Positions 52,995 through 62,309 of a DNA stretch of 64,000 nucleotides are shown here, in pieces. Numbering within the stretch: the first letter of the stretch is position 1; each line of letters starts with the position of its first letter. The DNA comes from Clostridium pasteurianum BC1. Its GTDB lineage: Bacteria; Bacillota; Clostridia; Clostridiales; Clostridiaceae. Where the stretch lies: contig NC_021182.1 of assembly GCF_000389635.1 (NCBI RefSeq), forward strand, positions 1 to 64,000. The letters are read 5' to 3'. Position numbers and translations under genes: made by a program. The notes under the pieces were generated by a model that was not told the origin of the DNA, made no database searches, and saw only the letters and a program-made list of their open reading frames with translations.

Positions 52995-54804
52995 GCATAT
53001 TAAAAATTTACGTCAAATCATGCCAGCTATTATTGCCTTTGTAGTTTTATTTGTGATTGTGGTCTATCCTTTAACCACAATCCTACTACAAAGTCTTTTC
53101 CCAAATATATTCGATGTGACGCCATCGTTAAAACCATCTTTTGGTGTGATACATAATGTTTTTACAAAGAAATATACTTATGAGGCAATAATGAATTCAC
53201 TTTTGATAGGATTTTTTTCAACTGTAATTGCTACTTTTATTGGTACTGGTCTGGCAATTATAAATAAGCGCTGTGATATGAAGTTCCTAAAAGTTGTGGA
53301 TTTATTTGCGTGGCTTGTTTTTATTACTCCATCGTATCTTATAGCTCAAGGATGGATTTTACTTTTACAAAGAAATGGTATTTTGAGTCAAGTAATTCCT
53401 GCATCTAATTCTATATCTAATTGGTTTTTTACTCCAGTAACTTTAGTTATTATTATGGGATTAAAGCATTTTCCTTTAGTTTATATTGCAGTTAGCAATG
53501 CTTTGCTAGGTCTTGGTTCAGAGTATGAGAATGCATCACGTTTATCTGGTGCCTCTCAATTGACTTCTTGGTTTAGAATAAATATTCCATTGCTTGTACC
53601 TGCTATGCTAGCTGGTGCTGCTATTGTTTTTGCTGAGGGTATAGGAGATTTTGGACTTACGGCTTCTATTGTTCGTAGTACTCATTTACCTGTTATTACA
53701 TATGCTATTTTTGCAGCTTTAAATCAATCCCCAGTTAACTATCCCCTGGCTGGTGCGTTGTCATTTATATTAATAATTATAATAAGTATTACTCTAATTT
53801 TTCAACTATGGTTTTTAAAAAGAGGTTCATATAGTATTATTAAAAATCAAATTAGTGCTTCTAGCAAAATAAGGACAGGACTTAATAAGATATGGTTGTA
53901 TCCAGTAGTAGCTTTTATTTTAATAATATCTTATGTAGTTCCGATAGTGACTACATTAATAGCTTCTTTGATGAAAACAATAAGTCATGGATTGGAAGCA
54001 AATAATTTTACATTTGATCATTACATGAATGCATTTAATATAGGTGGGGATTCATGGAATGCTATTAGTTTATCTATGGAACTTGCACTTGGAGCAGCAG
54101 TGGTAGCAGTTATTCTCGGGCTATTATTGGCTTATATTATTCAATATACTCAAGTTCCTGGTAAAAAAGTGTTATATTTTCTTACCATGTCTACAATTGC
54201 TATACCAGGTATTGTACTAGCAGCAGGATTTGTATTTGCATTTAATGCTATATGGTTGGTTCCACTTCATCTAGCCATTTATGGAACAATTGCTTGTCTT
54301 TACTTGGCGTATATTGCAGAAGTTTTACCTTATTCTGTTAGACTTCATGTTAGTGCATTAACTCAGATTAGTCCAGCTCTAATTACTGCAGGACGTATAC
54401 ATGGATCATCACCATTATCTCTATTTAGGAAAATTATAATTCCACTGGTTGCAAGTACATCAATATCAACTTTTTTCTTAGCTTTTGTTCATACGCTGTT
54501 TGAATTGCCAGCGTCACAATTGTTATATCCGCCTGGTTCACCACCTTTCTCTACGGTTTTAGATACTCTATATCAAAACAATCAATGGGAGAATGGAGCG
54601 GCATTAACTATAATAGCGGTAATTGCTACAATTGCTTTATATTCCATAGGGCAAGCTGCTTCAAAAAAATTTCTTTCTGTGTCCTATTCATCACATTCAA
54701 ATAATTCACGAAAAAGAATAGAAAAGTCTGAAAGTAATAATATACAAGAATCATTACAACCTGTAAATTATGTAAATAAAACTAAAAGTGAGATGATAAA
54801 TTAA
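52972..54804 (+). CDS. ABC transporter permease, double-domain Fbp type
   Basis: A fused permease of about 610 residues with two sets of six membrane helices, as in FbpB and relatives. Each half has an EAA loop: ENASRLSGASQLTSWFRINI and ALITAGRIHGSSPLSLFRKI. The start is uncertain: ATG 52972 (MKILFKIKH) overlaps the preceding gene by 23 nt, with in-frame ATGs also at 52945 and 52951. No strong ribosome site is seen, so translational coupling is likely. Confidence 0.9.
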   Translation: MKILFKIKHIKNLRQIMPAIIAFVVLFVIVVYPLTTILLQSLFPNIFDVTPSLKPSFGVIHNVFTKKYTYEAIMNSLLIGFFSTVIATFIGTGLAIINKRCDMKFLKVVDLFAWLVFITPSYLIAQGWILLLQRNGILSQVIPASNSISNWFFTPVTLVIIMGLKHFPLVYIAVSNALLGLGSEYENASRLSGASQLTSWFRINIPLLVPAMLAGAAIVFAEGIGDFGLTASIVRSTHLPVITYAIFAALNQSPVNYPLAGALSFILIIIISITLIFQLWFLKRGSYSIIKNQISASSKIRTGLNKIWLYPVVAFILIISYVVPIVTTLIASLMKTISHGLEANNFTFDHYMNAFNIGGDSWNAISLSMELALGAAVVAVILGLLLAYIIQYTQVPGKKVLYFLTMSTIAIPGIVLAAGFVFAFNAIWLVPLHLAIYGTIACLYLAYIAEVLPYSVRLHVSALTQISPALITAGRIHGSSPLSLFRKIIIPLVASTSISTFFLAFVHTLFELPASQLLYPPGSPPFSTVLDTLYQNNQWENGAALTIIAVIATIALYSIGQAASKKFLSVSYSSHSNNSRKRIEKSESNNIQESLQPVNYVNKTKSEMIN

Positions 54805-55949
54805 TGGGTTTAGAAATTAAAAGAGTAGCCAAAAGATATTCCAATAAGAATATTTTACATGAAATTTCTTTTGAAGTAAAAGATGGTTCCTTTATCTCCT
54901 TATTAGGGCCTTCTGGTTGTGGCAAGACTACATTGCTCAATATTATAGCCGGGCTTACAGAATTAGATGAGGGTGAAATACTAATGGATGGAATTACGGT
55001 TTCCTCAAAATCCTTAAATCTTCCACCGGAAAAGAGAAAAATTGGAATGGTATTCCAAGATTTTGCACTTTGGCCACATATGACCGTATATCAAAATGTT
55101 GCTTTTGGCTTACAAATGAATGGAATGAAGAGTAAAGAAATTGAAAAAAGAGTGTATGAGACTCTTGAAATATTTCACATGGAATCATATGCACATCATT
55201 TTCCATCAGAACTTTCAGGTGGACAAAAACAAAGAATTGCTATGGCAAGAGCCATTGCACCACGCCCAAAATTAATTTTAATGGATGAACCTTTATCTAG
55301 TTTAGATGCACAGCTTCGTGAAGAGATGCGCTGGGAATTAGTGCGTATTTTTCAGCAGTTTAAAATCACTACAATTTATGTTACTCATGACCGAATAGAA
55401 GCAATGAGTATGTCAGATGAAATTGTATTATTGAAAAATGGATATATTGAACAAATTGATTCTCCTGAGAATATGTATAATTTCCCCAAAACATCTTTTG
55501 CAGCACGTTTTTTAGATGTAACTAATGAAATTTGTGGAAAAGTTTCAAGAATAAATTCAGAATATATTTATGTAAAATCTTCAATTGGAATTATTAAGGC
55601 ATTTAATACCTATAATGTTGAGGAAGGGCAAACTGTGACATGGATGTGTCGTCCATGTGATTTAGTAACTGTAGAGAATAATTTAGAATCAAGTTTTGAT
55701 AAATCAACAAATAATGTCTTCTTAACAAAAATACTATTTAGATCATTTCATGGAGGGGTTTGGCGTTACATTGGTACCTTGATTACCTTAGAGATAGTTG
55801 AAGAATCAAAGCAGCAATTGCGTTTTGAATTTTCCTCATCAGTGAAATATAAAATTGATGAAATAGTTCATTTAATAGTTCAAGTTAAATTGTCTAGGTT
55901 ATTACAGGAAGTTGAGATTTCTTCTACTTCTAAGGAAAAAGGTGCATAA
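54804..55949 (+). CDS. ABC transporter ATPase, FbpC/PotA type
   Basis: A 381-residue ATPase for the preceding permease. Walker A is LLGPSGCGKTT, the signature LSGGQKQRIAMARAI, Walker B LILMDEPLSSLDA. The C-terminal third (from about 240) is a TOBE-like domain that may sense the substrate. Its ATG shares one base with the permease stop. Confidence 0.93.
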   Translation: MGLEIKRVAKRYSNKNILHEISFEVKDGSFISLLGPSGCGKTTLLNIIAGLTELDEGEILMDGITVSSKSLNLPPEKRKIGMVFQDFALWPHMTVYQNVAFGLQMNGMKSKEIEKRVYETLEIFHMESYAHHFPSELSGGQKQRIAMARAIAPRPKLILMDEPLSSLDAQLREEMRWELVRIFQQFKITTIYVTHDRIEAMSMSDEIVLLKNGYIEQIDSPENMYNFPKTSFAARFLDVTNEICGKVSRINSEYIYVKSSIGIIKAFNTYNVEEGQTVTWMCRPCDLVTVENNLESSFDKSTNNVFLTKILFRSFHGGVWRYIGTLITLEIVEESKQQLRFEFSSSVKYKIDEIVHLIVQVKLSRLLQEVEISSTSKEKGA

Positions 55950-56034
55950 ACTTCTTTGAATACAAATAATATAGTGTTAAAAATTCATAAATATATAGAT
56001 TTTTTCTAGAATATAGATTATAATTTATATTAAA

Positions 56035-56061
56035 TGTAACACTTGTTACACTTGATATAAA
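56035..56061 (+). promoter_or_regulatory. Operator and promoter of COG4280-like gene
   Basis: TGTAACACTTGTTACA 56035-56050 is identical to the palindrome before the ABC operon. A -10 TATAAA 56056-56061 follows after 5 bp; the -35 is poor. Confidence 0.7.
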
Positions 56062-56110
56062 TTATTTACTAGAATATATAAAAGTAAAAGAAATTGAAAG
56101 GAGAATTATT

Positions 56111-56893
56111 ATGATCTGGTCTTCTATATTACCATCTTTTTTTGCTTCAATAGTTGAATTTGTTGAAGCCTTGACCATTGTGCTAGTTGTAGGTGTCACT
56201 ATTAACTGGAAAAGTAGCTTATTGGGAGGGCTTGCTGCATTTGTAACATTAGCAGTACTTGTTGCAATCTTTGGTTCAACATTAGTACTATTTATTCCAA
56301 TTGAGGTATTAAGAGTTGTTATAGGAATAATACTTGTACTATTTGGTTTGCAATGGCTTAAAAAAGCACTACTTCGTTATAGTGGTTTTAAGGATTTACA
56401 CGATGAAGCAGCTATATATCAAAAAAAGATGAAAGAACTAAAAGAACTTGGTAATGTAAATACTAATGAGTTTAATGGTTTTGGTTTTGTTACTTCCTAC
56501 AAAAGTGTGCTTCTGGAAGGTCTAGAAGTTGCATTTATAGTTATAACTTTTGGGTCCACTGCTACAAGCAATAAAATTGACGGTATATGGGCAGCAACTA
56601 TTGGAGCCATTTTAGCATTTGCAGTTGTGTCTATACTCGGGTTTATAGTTCGTACACCTCTTACTAAGATTCCAGAGAACACGCTAAAATTTGTAGTTGG
56701 AATAATGCTTACATCTTTTGGAACATTTTGGGCAGGAGAAGGTCTTGGAGTAAGTTGGTTATTTTCTGATGTATTCCTACTAATACTAATGGTATTCTTC
56801 GTTGCATTAAGTGGCGTAATTGTGTGGTGGCTTAAACGTTATAAAATAGCAGAAGAGAAATACAAAACAGAACTAGGGGGAATAGCAAAATGA
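56111..56893 (+). CDS. COG4280-like membrane protein, distant FTR1 relative
   Basis: A 260-residue integral membrane protein with about seven helices. Two glutamate motifs, VEFVEALTIVLVVG near the N terminus and LLEGLEVAFIVITFG in the middle, resemble the REGLE motifs of ferrous/ferric iron permeases such as FTR1/EfeU. It fits the uncharacterised COG4280 group. The shared operator with an iron/phosphonate-type transporter supports a metal or oxyanion role (inference). Confidence 0.7.
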   Translation: MIWSSILPSFFASIVEFVEALTIVLVVGVTINWKSSLLGGLAAFVTLAVLVAIFGSTLVLFIPIEVLRVVIGIILVLFGLQWLKKALLRYSGFKDLHDEAAIYQKKMKELKELGNVNTNEFNGFGFVTSYKSVLLEGLEVAFIVITFGSTATSNKIDGIWAATIGAILAFAVVSILGFIVRTPLTKIPENTLKFVVGIMLTSFGTFWAGEGLGVSWLFSDVFLLILMVFFVALSGVIVWWLKRYKIAEEKYKTELGGIAK

Positions 56894-57099
56894 ACATAAT
56901 TACTAGTGTACTCAAAAAAATATTTGACTTTTTCTGTGGTGACTGGATAATATTTTGGGGTGTAGTAATAACCTTAATTGTAGTAAAGTTAATAGAGCAA
57001 CTTGGAGTGACATATATTGGAGCCATAGCAGGTATTATTTTTATGGTTGGAGTCTCATTAAGTTTAGTAAGTGCTCTTAAAAAAGAAGCTAATGTTTGA
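56890..57099 (+). CDS. Small membrane protein partner
   Basis: A 69-residue protein with two hydrophobic helices (IIFWGVVITLIVVKLIEQ and the C-terminal YIGAIAGIIFMVGVSL). Its ATG overlaps the stop of the preceding gene by four bases, so the two are coupled and may form a complex. No known family recognised. Confidence 0.7.
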   Translation: MNIITSVLKKIFDFFCGDWIIFWGVVITLIVVKLIEQLGVTYIGAIAGIIFMVGVSLSLVSALKKEANV

Positions 57100-57103
57100 T
57101 TAT

Positions 57104-57138
57104 AAAAAATACACTCTTGATAACAGAGTGTATTTTTT
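57104..57138 (+). terminator. Terminator of COG4280 operon
   Basis: AAAAAATACACTCT 57104-57117, loop TGATAAC, AGAGTGTATTTTTT 57125-57138: a perfect 14-bp stem with A/T flanks. Confidence 0.93.
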
Positions 57139-57466
57139 ATATTATTATATTTTTGGGAAATATATTCTATAGTAAAAATATTTAATTTTGTAGTTAAGTA
57201 TTATAGTACAGTTTGATAAAATTTTAACAGATATAGTACAGTTTATATGTGCATATATAACCAAAATTATCAATAAATCTTACTTAGTGGAAACTAAGTC
57301 TAGATGAATTATCCAGGGATATACTGCTTATATTTACATTTTTAGAAAAATACGCAAAAAAATTTATTTTGTATTTGTTAGCTTCCTATTTAGAGTGGTG
57401 TGATATCACAATGGCTAGTCATTAAAAAAATTTCATATTGGAGATTATTTATTTTAACATATAAAT
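57139..57466. other. Spacer with short direct repeat
   Basis: No gene is seen. TATAGTACAGTTT occurs at 57202-57214 and 57232-57244, 30 bp apart, in AT-rich DNA between convergent transcripts. Confidence 0.4.
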
Positions 57467-57509
57467 ATAAAAGCTATTTAGTCATAAAATTTGACTAAAT
57501 AGCTTTTAT
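57467..57509. terminator. Terminator of [FeFe] hydrogenase gene
   Basis: A perfect 18-bp inverted repeat, 57467-57484 with 57492-57509, loop TAAAATT. It lies 64 nt beyond the hydrogenase stop on the minus strand. Confidence 0.8.
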
Positions 57510-57573
57510 CATAAAGAGATGTGAGTAAATCTTTCTATAACATTATAGTTTCACAGAAAAATATAGCTTTTCG

Positions 57574-59298
57574 CTATTTTTTATATTTAAAATGTAGTAT
57601 TTCGTGAGCAAGTCCTTCACCAGGTTTACCAAAATAATCTTTATACATTTTAAGCAATGCAGTATTTGTATGAGATTTTCTCTTTGTAAGATGAGCATCT
57701 TGATTATATAGTACAGAAGCTCTTACCTTTTTTATATCTACTTTCTCTAGATCTTTTGGATTTACATGAGGTTGTCCTCCACCATTTACACAGCCTCCAT
57801 GACAAGCCATAACTTCTATAAAGTGATATTGCTTTTCTTTCATCTTACCAGATTCCATAAATTTAAATAAATTTGAAGCACCATTTATAACAGCTACACT
57901 GTATTTTTCACCAGCTAGTTCTACTTCTGCTTCTTTTATTCCATCTAAACCCCTTACTTGTTTATACTCTACATTTTCAAGTTCAGCACCTTCAGCAAAA
58001 TCTTTTGCGCTTCTTAGAGCTGCTTCCATAACACCACCTGTTGCACCAAAGATAGCACCAGCCCCACTGTATTCACCCATTGCTGGGTCTACCTCGCTAT
58101 CTTCAAGTTTAGCAAAAGGTATTTTAGCATCTTTTATCATCTTAGCTAATTCTCTAGTAGTTATAACGGCATCTATGTCTCTAATACCGTCATTTTCCAT
58201 TTGCGGTCTATCAGCTTCAAATTTTTTAGATGTACAAGGCATAACTGTTACAGTAACTACATTTTTAGGATCAAGCCCAGCTATAGCAGGATAATAGGTT
58301 TTACTTGCAACACCAAATATCTGTTGAGGAGACTTAGCAGATGAAAGATTACCTAATAATTCAGGATAATAATTTTCAGCTTGTCTTACCCAGCCTGGAC
58401 AACAAGATGTAAACATTGGAAACGGTCCATTATTTTTTATTCTCTGTACCAATTCAGTAGCTTCTTCCATTATAGTCATGTCAGCTCCAAAATTTATATC
58501 GAATATTTTATCAAAGCCAAGTTGTCTTAATGCTGTGTAAATTTTTCCTGTTACATCAACTCCAAAACCCATATTGAAAAGTTCTCCTATGGAAGCTCTA
58601 ACTGATGGAGCCATGGCAACAATGACATGTTTTTCAGGGTCGTTTAATGCATTCTTTACTCTATCAATGTGTAATTTTTCTGTTAGAGCAGCTACAGGAC
58701 ATGCAAGTATACATTGACCACATAATAAGCAATTAGTATCATCAAAGCACTTCTCATCTTCTGATCCAATAATAGTTTTATCACCTTTATTTATGAACTT
58801 AATAGCACGGGTTTCTGTATTTATTTTACATGCATTAACACATCTGCCGCATAGTAGGCATTTTGTTCTATCTACAGTTAAGGATTTACTTCTTAAATCA
58901 ACATATTCAGATTTATCTTTTGGTAAAAATGGTTTTGAAGCTCTTGCTTTATATTTTATAACAAGTTTGAAAAGTTCACAGTTTTCTCTTCTGTTACATG
59001 GACCGCATTTGAATTCATGCATATCCAGTAGCTCAGATATTCTACTTTTAATCTTTTCATTAACAGCCTCAGAGTTTGTATTTATGACCATTCCATCTTC
59101 AACATAAGTATCACAAGCAGTTACTAATCCTTTACCTTCTACTTCTACAGTACATATTTCACACTTGTTTACATTATTATTACAATTATTTAAAAAGCAA
59201 AGTGTAGATATATCTACATTGTTGTCTTTTGCCAATTTTAAAATGGTAATGTTTTCAGCAGCTTGTACTTCTATACCATTTATGATTACTGTATTCAT
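57574..59298 (-). CDS. hydA: [FeFe] hydrogenase, monomeric ferredoxin-dependent
   Basis: This cytoplasmic enzyme reduces protons with ferredoxin or takes up hydrogen. The 574 residues have the classic clostridial layout: a [2Fe-2S] domain (C34, C46, C49, C62), a His-Cys3 cluster (H94, C98, C101, C107), two [4Fe-4S] clusters (C147-C157 and C190-C200) and the H-cluster domain with TSCCPGW (C299, C300), MPCTSKKFEADR and MACHGGCVNGGGQP. It is transcribed alone. A Rex-like operator overlaps its promoter. Confidence 0.98.
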   Translation of the reverse strand: MNTVIINGIEVQAAENITILKLAKDNNVDISTLCFLNNCNNNVNKCEICTVEVEGKGLVTACDTYVEDGMVINTNSEAVNEKIKSRISELLDMHEFKCGPCNRRENCELFKLVIKYKARASKPFLPKDKSEYVDLRSKSLTVDRTKCLLCGRCVNACKINTETRAIKFINKGDKTIIGSEDEKCFDDTNCLLCGQCILACPVAALTEKLHIDRVKNALNDPEKHVIVAMAPSVRASIGELFNMGFGVDVTGKIYTALRQLGFDKIFDINFGADMTIMEEATELVQRIKNNGPFPMFTSCCPGWVRQAENYYPELLGNLSSAKSPQQIFGVASKTYYPAIAGLDPKNVVTVTVMPCTSKKFEADRPQMENDGIRDIDAVITTRELAKMIKDAKIPFAKLEDSEVDPAMGEYSGAGAIFGATGGVMEAALRSAKDFAEGAELENVEYKQVRGLDGIKEAEVELAGEKYSVAVINGASNLFKFMESGKMKEKQYHFIEVMACHGGCVNGGGQPHVNPKDLEKVDIKKVRASVLYNQDAHLTKRKSHTNTALLKMYKDYFGKPGEGLAHEILHFKYKK

Positions 59299-59358
59299 AT
59301 TAATCCTCCCAAATTAAATTTGAAAAATACACACAATTATAACTTGTACACTAATAAA

Positions 59359-59406
59359 ATTATATTCTTAGTTAGAATTATGTGAAAATATTCACAATTA
59401 TCCACA
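59359..59406 (-). promoter_or_regulatory. hydA promoter with Rex-like operator and DnaA box
   Basis: On the minus strand -10 TATAAT (59364-59359) and -35 TTCACA (59386-59381) are spaced by 16 bp. The palindrome TGTGAAAATATTCACA 59381-59396 covers the -35 and fits the Rex site TTGTGAA-N4-TTCACAA at all but one end base. Beside it TTATCCACA 59398-59406 is a perfect DnaA box. Confidence 0.8.
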
Positions 59407-59555
59407 ATAGTTAGCTAGTTAAAAAATTATTTTTATCTTAACAATATAAATTTTACAAAACTTATTGGATTTTTGCAATAAGTAAAATTATATTATTAAT
59501 AAAATATTTATAAAAAAGTTAAATACATATACTATAGTATCATATTTACAGATAA

Positions 59556-59589
59556 ACACTTGGAAAGTTAATTTTAACTTTCCAAGTGT
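59556..59589. terminator. Terminator of cooS
   Basis: A perfect 16-bp inverted repeat, 59556-59571 with 59574-59589, between cooS and the hydA promoter. Around it, at 59529-59540, lies the small palindrome ATACTATAGTAT. Confidence 0.8.
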
Positions 59590-59707
59590 ATTCTTCTTTA
59601 AATTAATTAATATACAAATAACCTCTTGTTTTTAGATAATTAATTTAAAATTATTGAGTTTAACAATATGATACTATAAATAATTTATACCGTAATTGAA
59701 ATTAAAT

Positions 59708-61582
59708 TTAAATATTTAAACTTTTTCTTCTCTCTTCAATAATAGCTTCTAATTCATCAGCCGCCTTAATAACATCTTCTTGAACTATTAGTTTTCCACC
59801 AGTAATATTAACTAGATCTTCTTTAAGTACCTTTGAAACTACAGCACTTCCATCAATAAATGGTGAAATTGCTACATGAAGTGGAAGACCTAAAGTTAAA
59901 CCGAAGGCTGCATCTGCCAGTGCCTGCTCTTCAAGCCATTGTGGTGCTGAAAGTACAAGCGGAAGCTGAGGTATATCAATGTTTAATGCCTTTGCAAGTT
60001 CTACAGCTACCATCTCCAGTCTTCCTATTGCAAGACAAGGTCCAAAATTAAGTACAGGAGGAATTCCAAGTGCCTTGCAAACTTCTTTAAGACTATCTCC
60101 AGCAAGTTCTGCAGCCTTTGGTGACATAAGTCCTACATTTTCAAGTCCACCAGAAGAACAGCCAGCAGATAAAACTACAATATTTCTCTTTATTAACTCT
60201 TTAGTAAGTTCTACAGTGAATACATCATGTCCTTTTGCAGTAAGATTAGAACATCCTACTACTCCTGCTACACCCTTTATTTTACCCTCTGCTATAAGTT
60301 TTATAAGTGGTTCAAAGGTTCCACCTAAGAATTCTTTTAAAGATCCTTCACTTACCCCTGTAATTACATCATCATGTCCATGATCCTTTGGAATGTCTAT
60401 GTTAACTGAGCCTCTTCTTTCTTTATAGCTATTTAAAGCTTCATCTATCAATTTATCACTTATGTTTTCTGCATCCTTCATACTGAATGGAACATAATCT
60501 GCATTTTTCTTTTTAGCTACATCATCTATGCATATCATCTTTACTTTATACTTGTCAGCTATATCTTCTATACCTGGTATAGTACAGTTAAATTCTGAAA
60601 CTACAAGATCAATACCGCCAGTAGCAAGAACAGCTTCACTTGTATAGTTGTTTCCAGCATGACCAGAGAATACTTCTTCATAATGTTCTCCTCTTAATTG
60701 TAAATCTTGTCCTACGCAAGTACATCCAACTAATTTAAAGCCCTTTGCCCCTACTGCTTCAGCTTTCTTTTTAATATCTTCATCAATAAGTCTATCTTGA
60801 AGATGAGCAATATCTGAATGCTGATGACCTGTTACCATAATATTTATATAATCTTCATCTATAACTCTAAAACCAACCTTTGCTGCTCTTATCTTTGGAG
60901 CACCAAGCATTACATCATTTAATAAATTCGTAAGCATAAGTCCATAAATACCTGTGGAAACTCCAAGTGTTAAAGCGTTTAAAAGCATATCTACAGGATC
61001 GCTGCTAAGATTTGTAGAAGTCTTAACTACTGCATCAAATACTTCTGACTTTGCTCCACCAGGAAGTATTCCATTCTTCTCCCAATTTTTAAGTCTTGGT
61101 TCATAACCTAGTTTTTTAACAAGCTCCATTTTTTCAAATCTTGGCTTATATAAATCGCTTAATACTGTTTCTGCAACCTTTATAGCTTTTTTATTTAAGT
61201 CTTCTTCTTTAATGCCAAAAGCATTTGCTAATTGATCTAAAGTTTCTGGACTCTTTATTTTTAAATTTCCTTTACCTTTGCCTATTTCCATTAAGTTCCG
61301 AGCAGTATTTTCAACTACATGAACATAGCATGCTGAACCAGCGGCAATAGCTCTTAAGAAATTTCTTGCAACTATTGTATCCGCATCTGCTCCGCAGACA
61401 CCTCTAGGTGATTTAGGGGTTATTCTACAAGGACCATTAGAACATAATTTACAGCAGACACCATCTTTACCAAACTTACATTTGTTTTTTTGTTGTTCCA
61501 CTCTGTTAAAAGATGTTTCCATACCTTCCTTAGACTCTAAAAATTCACATAACTTACAATCGGCTGATTTACACATTGACAT
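59708..61582 (-). CDS. cooS: Anaerobic Ni-CO dehydrogenase catalytic subunit CooS
   Basis: CooS interconverts CO and CO2 at a Ni-Fe-S C-cluster. The 624 residues match monofunctional CooS. The N terminus has the cysteines of the B and D clusters (CKLCEF, CCKLCSNGPCRI); C-cluster ligands are in GHQHSDIAHLQDR, GVVGCSN, SAGCSSGG and GPCLAIGR. No acetyl-CoA synthase gene is adjacent, so it is a stand-alone CODH, fit for CO oxidation coupled to ferredoxin. The Rrf2 gene just upstream is its likely regulator. The ATG has GAGGAGG. Confidence 0.97.
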   Translation of the reverse strand: MSMCKSADCKLCEFLESKEGMETSFNRVEQQKNKCKFGKDGVCCKLCSNGPCRITPKSPRGVCGADADTIVARNFLRAIAAGSACYVHVVENTARNLMEIGKGKGNLKIKSPETLDQLANAFGIKEEDLNKKAIKVAETVLSDLYKPRFEKMELVKKLGYEPRLKNWEKNGILPGGAKSEVFDAVVKTSTNLSSDPVDMLLNALTLGVSTGIYGLMLTNLLNDVMLGAPKIRAAKVGFRVIDEDYINIMVTGHQHSDIAHLQDRLIDEDIKKKAEAVGAKGFKLVGCTCVGQDLQLRGEHYEEVFSGHAGNNYTSEAVLATGGIDLVVSEFNCTIPGIEDIADKYKVKMICIDDVAKKKNADYVPFSMKDAENISDKLIDEALNSYKERRGSVNIDIPKDHGHDDVITGVSEGSLKEFLGGTFEPLIKLIAEGKIKGVAGVVGCSNLTAKGHDVFTVELTKELIKRNIVVLSAGCSSGGLENVGLMSPKAAELAGDSLKEVCKALGIPPVLNFGPCLAIGRLEMVAVELAKALNIDIPQLPLVLSAPQWLEEQALADAAFGLTLGLPLHVAISPFIDGSAVVSKVLKEDLVNITGGKLIVQEDVIKAADELEAIIEERRKSLNI

Positions 61583-61639
61583 TTTAATTCCTCCTCAAAA
61601 TTTGAAAATATATTTATGATAAGTTTATAAAAATTTAAA

Positions 61640-61688
61640 TTTATTTATCTAAAAGTATACTAAATTAGTATACTTTTAGATAAATAAA
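61640..61688. promoter_or_regulatory. 49-bp perfect palindrome between rrf2 and cooS
   Basis: Arms of 24 bp (61640-61663 and 61665-61688) are perfectly complementary around a single A at 61664. The centre TATACTAAATTAGTATA 61656-61672 resembles TATACCTATTTGGTACA in the promoter of the Rrf2 gene. It may be an Rrf2 operator for cooS, a terminator of the Rrf2 gene, or both. Confidence 0.65.
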
Positions 61689-61705
61689 AGACTTATCTTC
61701 TGCAC

Positions 61706-62119
61706 TCACCAAGTATCTTTTCTTAAATCCTCAAAATTTATTTTTTCTAAGTCATGAATCATATTTGATTGAACTTTGTATAATGCTCCATGGATAGCAC
61801 AATTATCTCCCTTACTTGCGGAACAGGTATCCTTATCATACAAACACCTATTTATAGTTATAGGACCTTCAATAGCTTCTATAATATTTCTTAAATTTAT
61901 GTCTATTGGTTCTTTTAACAGTGCATATCCTCCGTTTATACCTCTATAAGATTTTATTATTCCAGCTTTGATAAGCTTTCTTAAAAGTTTTAATAAAAAT
62001 CTTAAAGGTATATTCCCAAGTTCGCATATAGTTTTTGCATCTAAAACATCTTTTTCTGTATTTTTTGCTAATATAAGTACTGCTCTTATTGCATAATCAC
62101 TTTCTTGAATGATATTCAT
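61706..62119 (-). CDS. Rrf2 family regulator, FeS type
   Basis: A 137-residue transcription regulator. The N-terminal winged helix-turn-helix includes LDAKTICELGNIPLRFLLKL and the wing YRGINGGYALLK. Three conserved cysteines C92, C99 and C107 with H110 form an IscR/NsrR-like FeS site, so it probably senses redox state, NO, oxygen or CO through a cluster. It lies directly ahead of cooS in the same direction, with a shared motif in both upstream regions. Confidence 0.92.
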   Translation of the reverse strand: MNIIQESDYAIRAVLILAKNTEKDVLDAKTICELGNIPLRFLLKLLRKLIKAGIIKSYRGINGGYALLKEPIDINLRNIIEAIEGPITINRCLYDKDTCSASKGDNCAIHGALYKVQSNMIHDLEKINFEDLRKDTW

Positions 62120-62141
62120 TTTCTCACGCCTATCTACAAAC

Positions 62142-62192
62142 TATACCTATTTGGTACACTTTTATGATATATAATTTAATTACATTTGTCAA
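62142..62192 (-). promoter_or_regulatory. Promoter and putative operator of rrf2 gene
   Basis: Minus-strand TTGACA (62192-62187), 17-bp spacer, TATCAT (62169-62164). TATACCTATTTGGTACA at 62142-62158 lies just after the expected start point, a place for repression. The spacer up to 62309 has no other feature. Confidence 0.7.
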
Positions 62193-62309
62193 TACTTTAA
62201 TGAAAATTATTCATTTATAATCAATATTAATTATTTATAGTAAATAATTAATAGATTACCTAATAATTAGTATAATTTTATGTTAATCTACACTACATAA
62301 TATAAAAAA

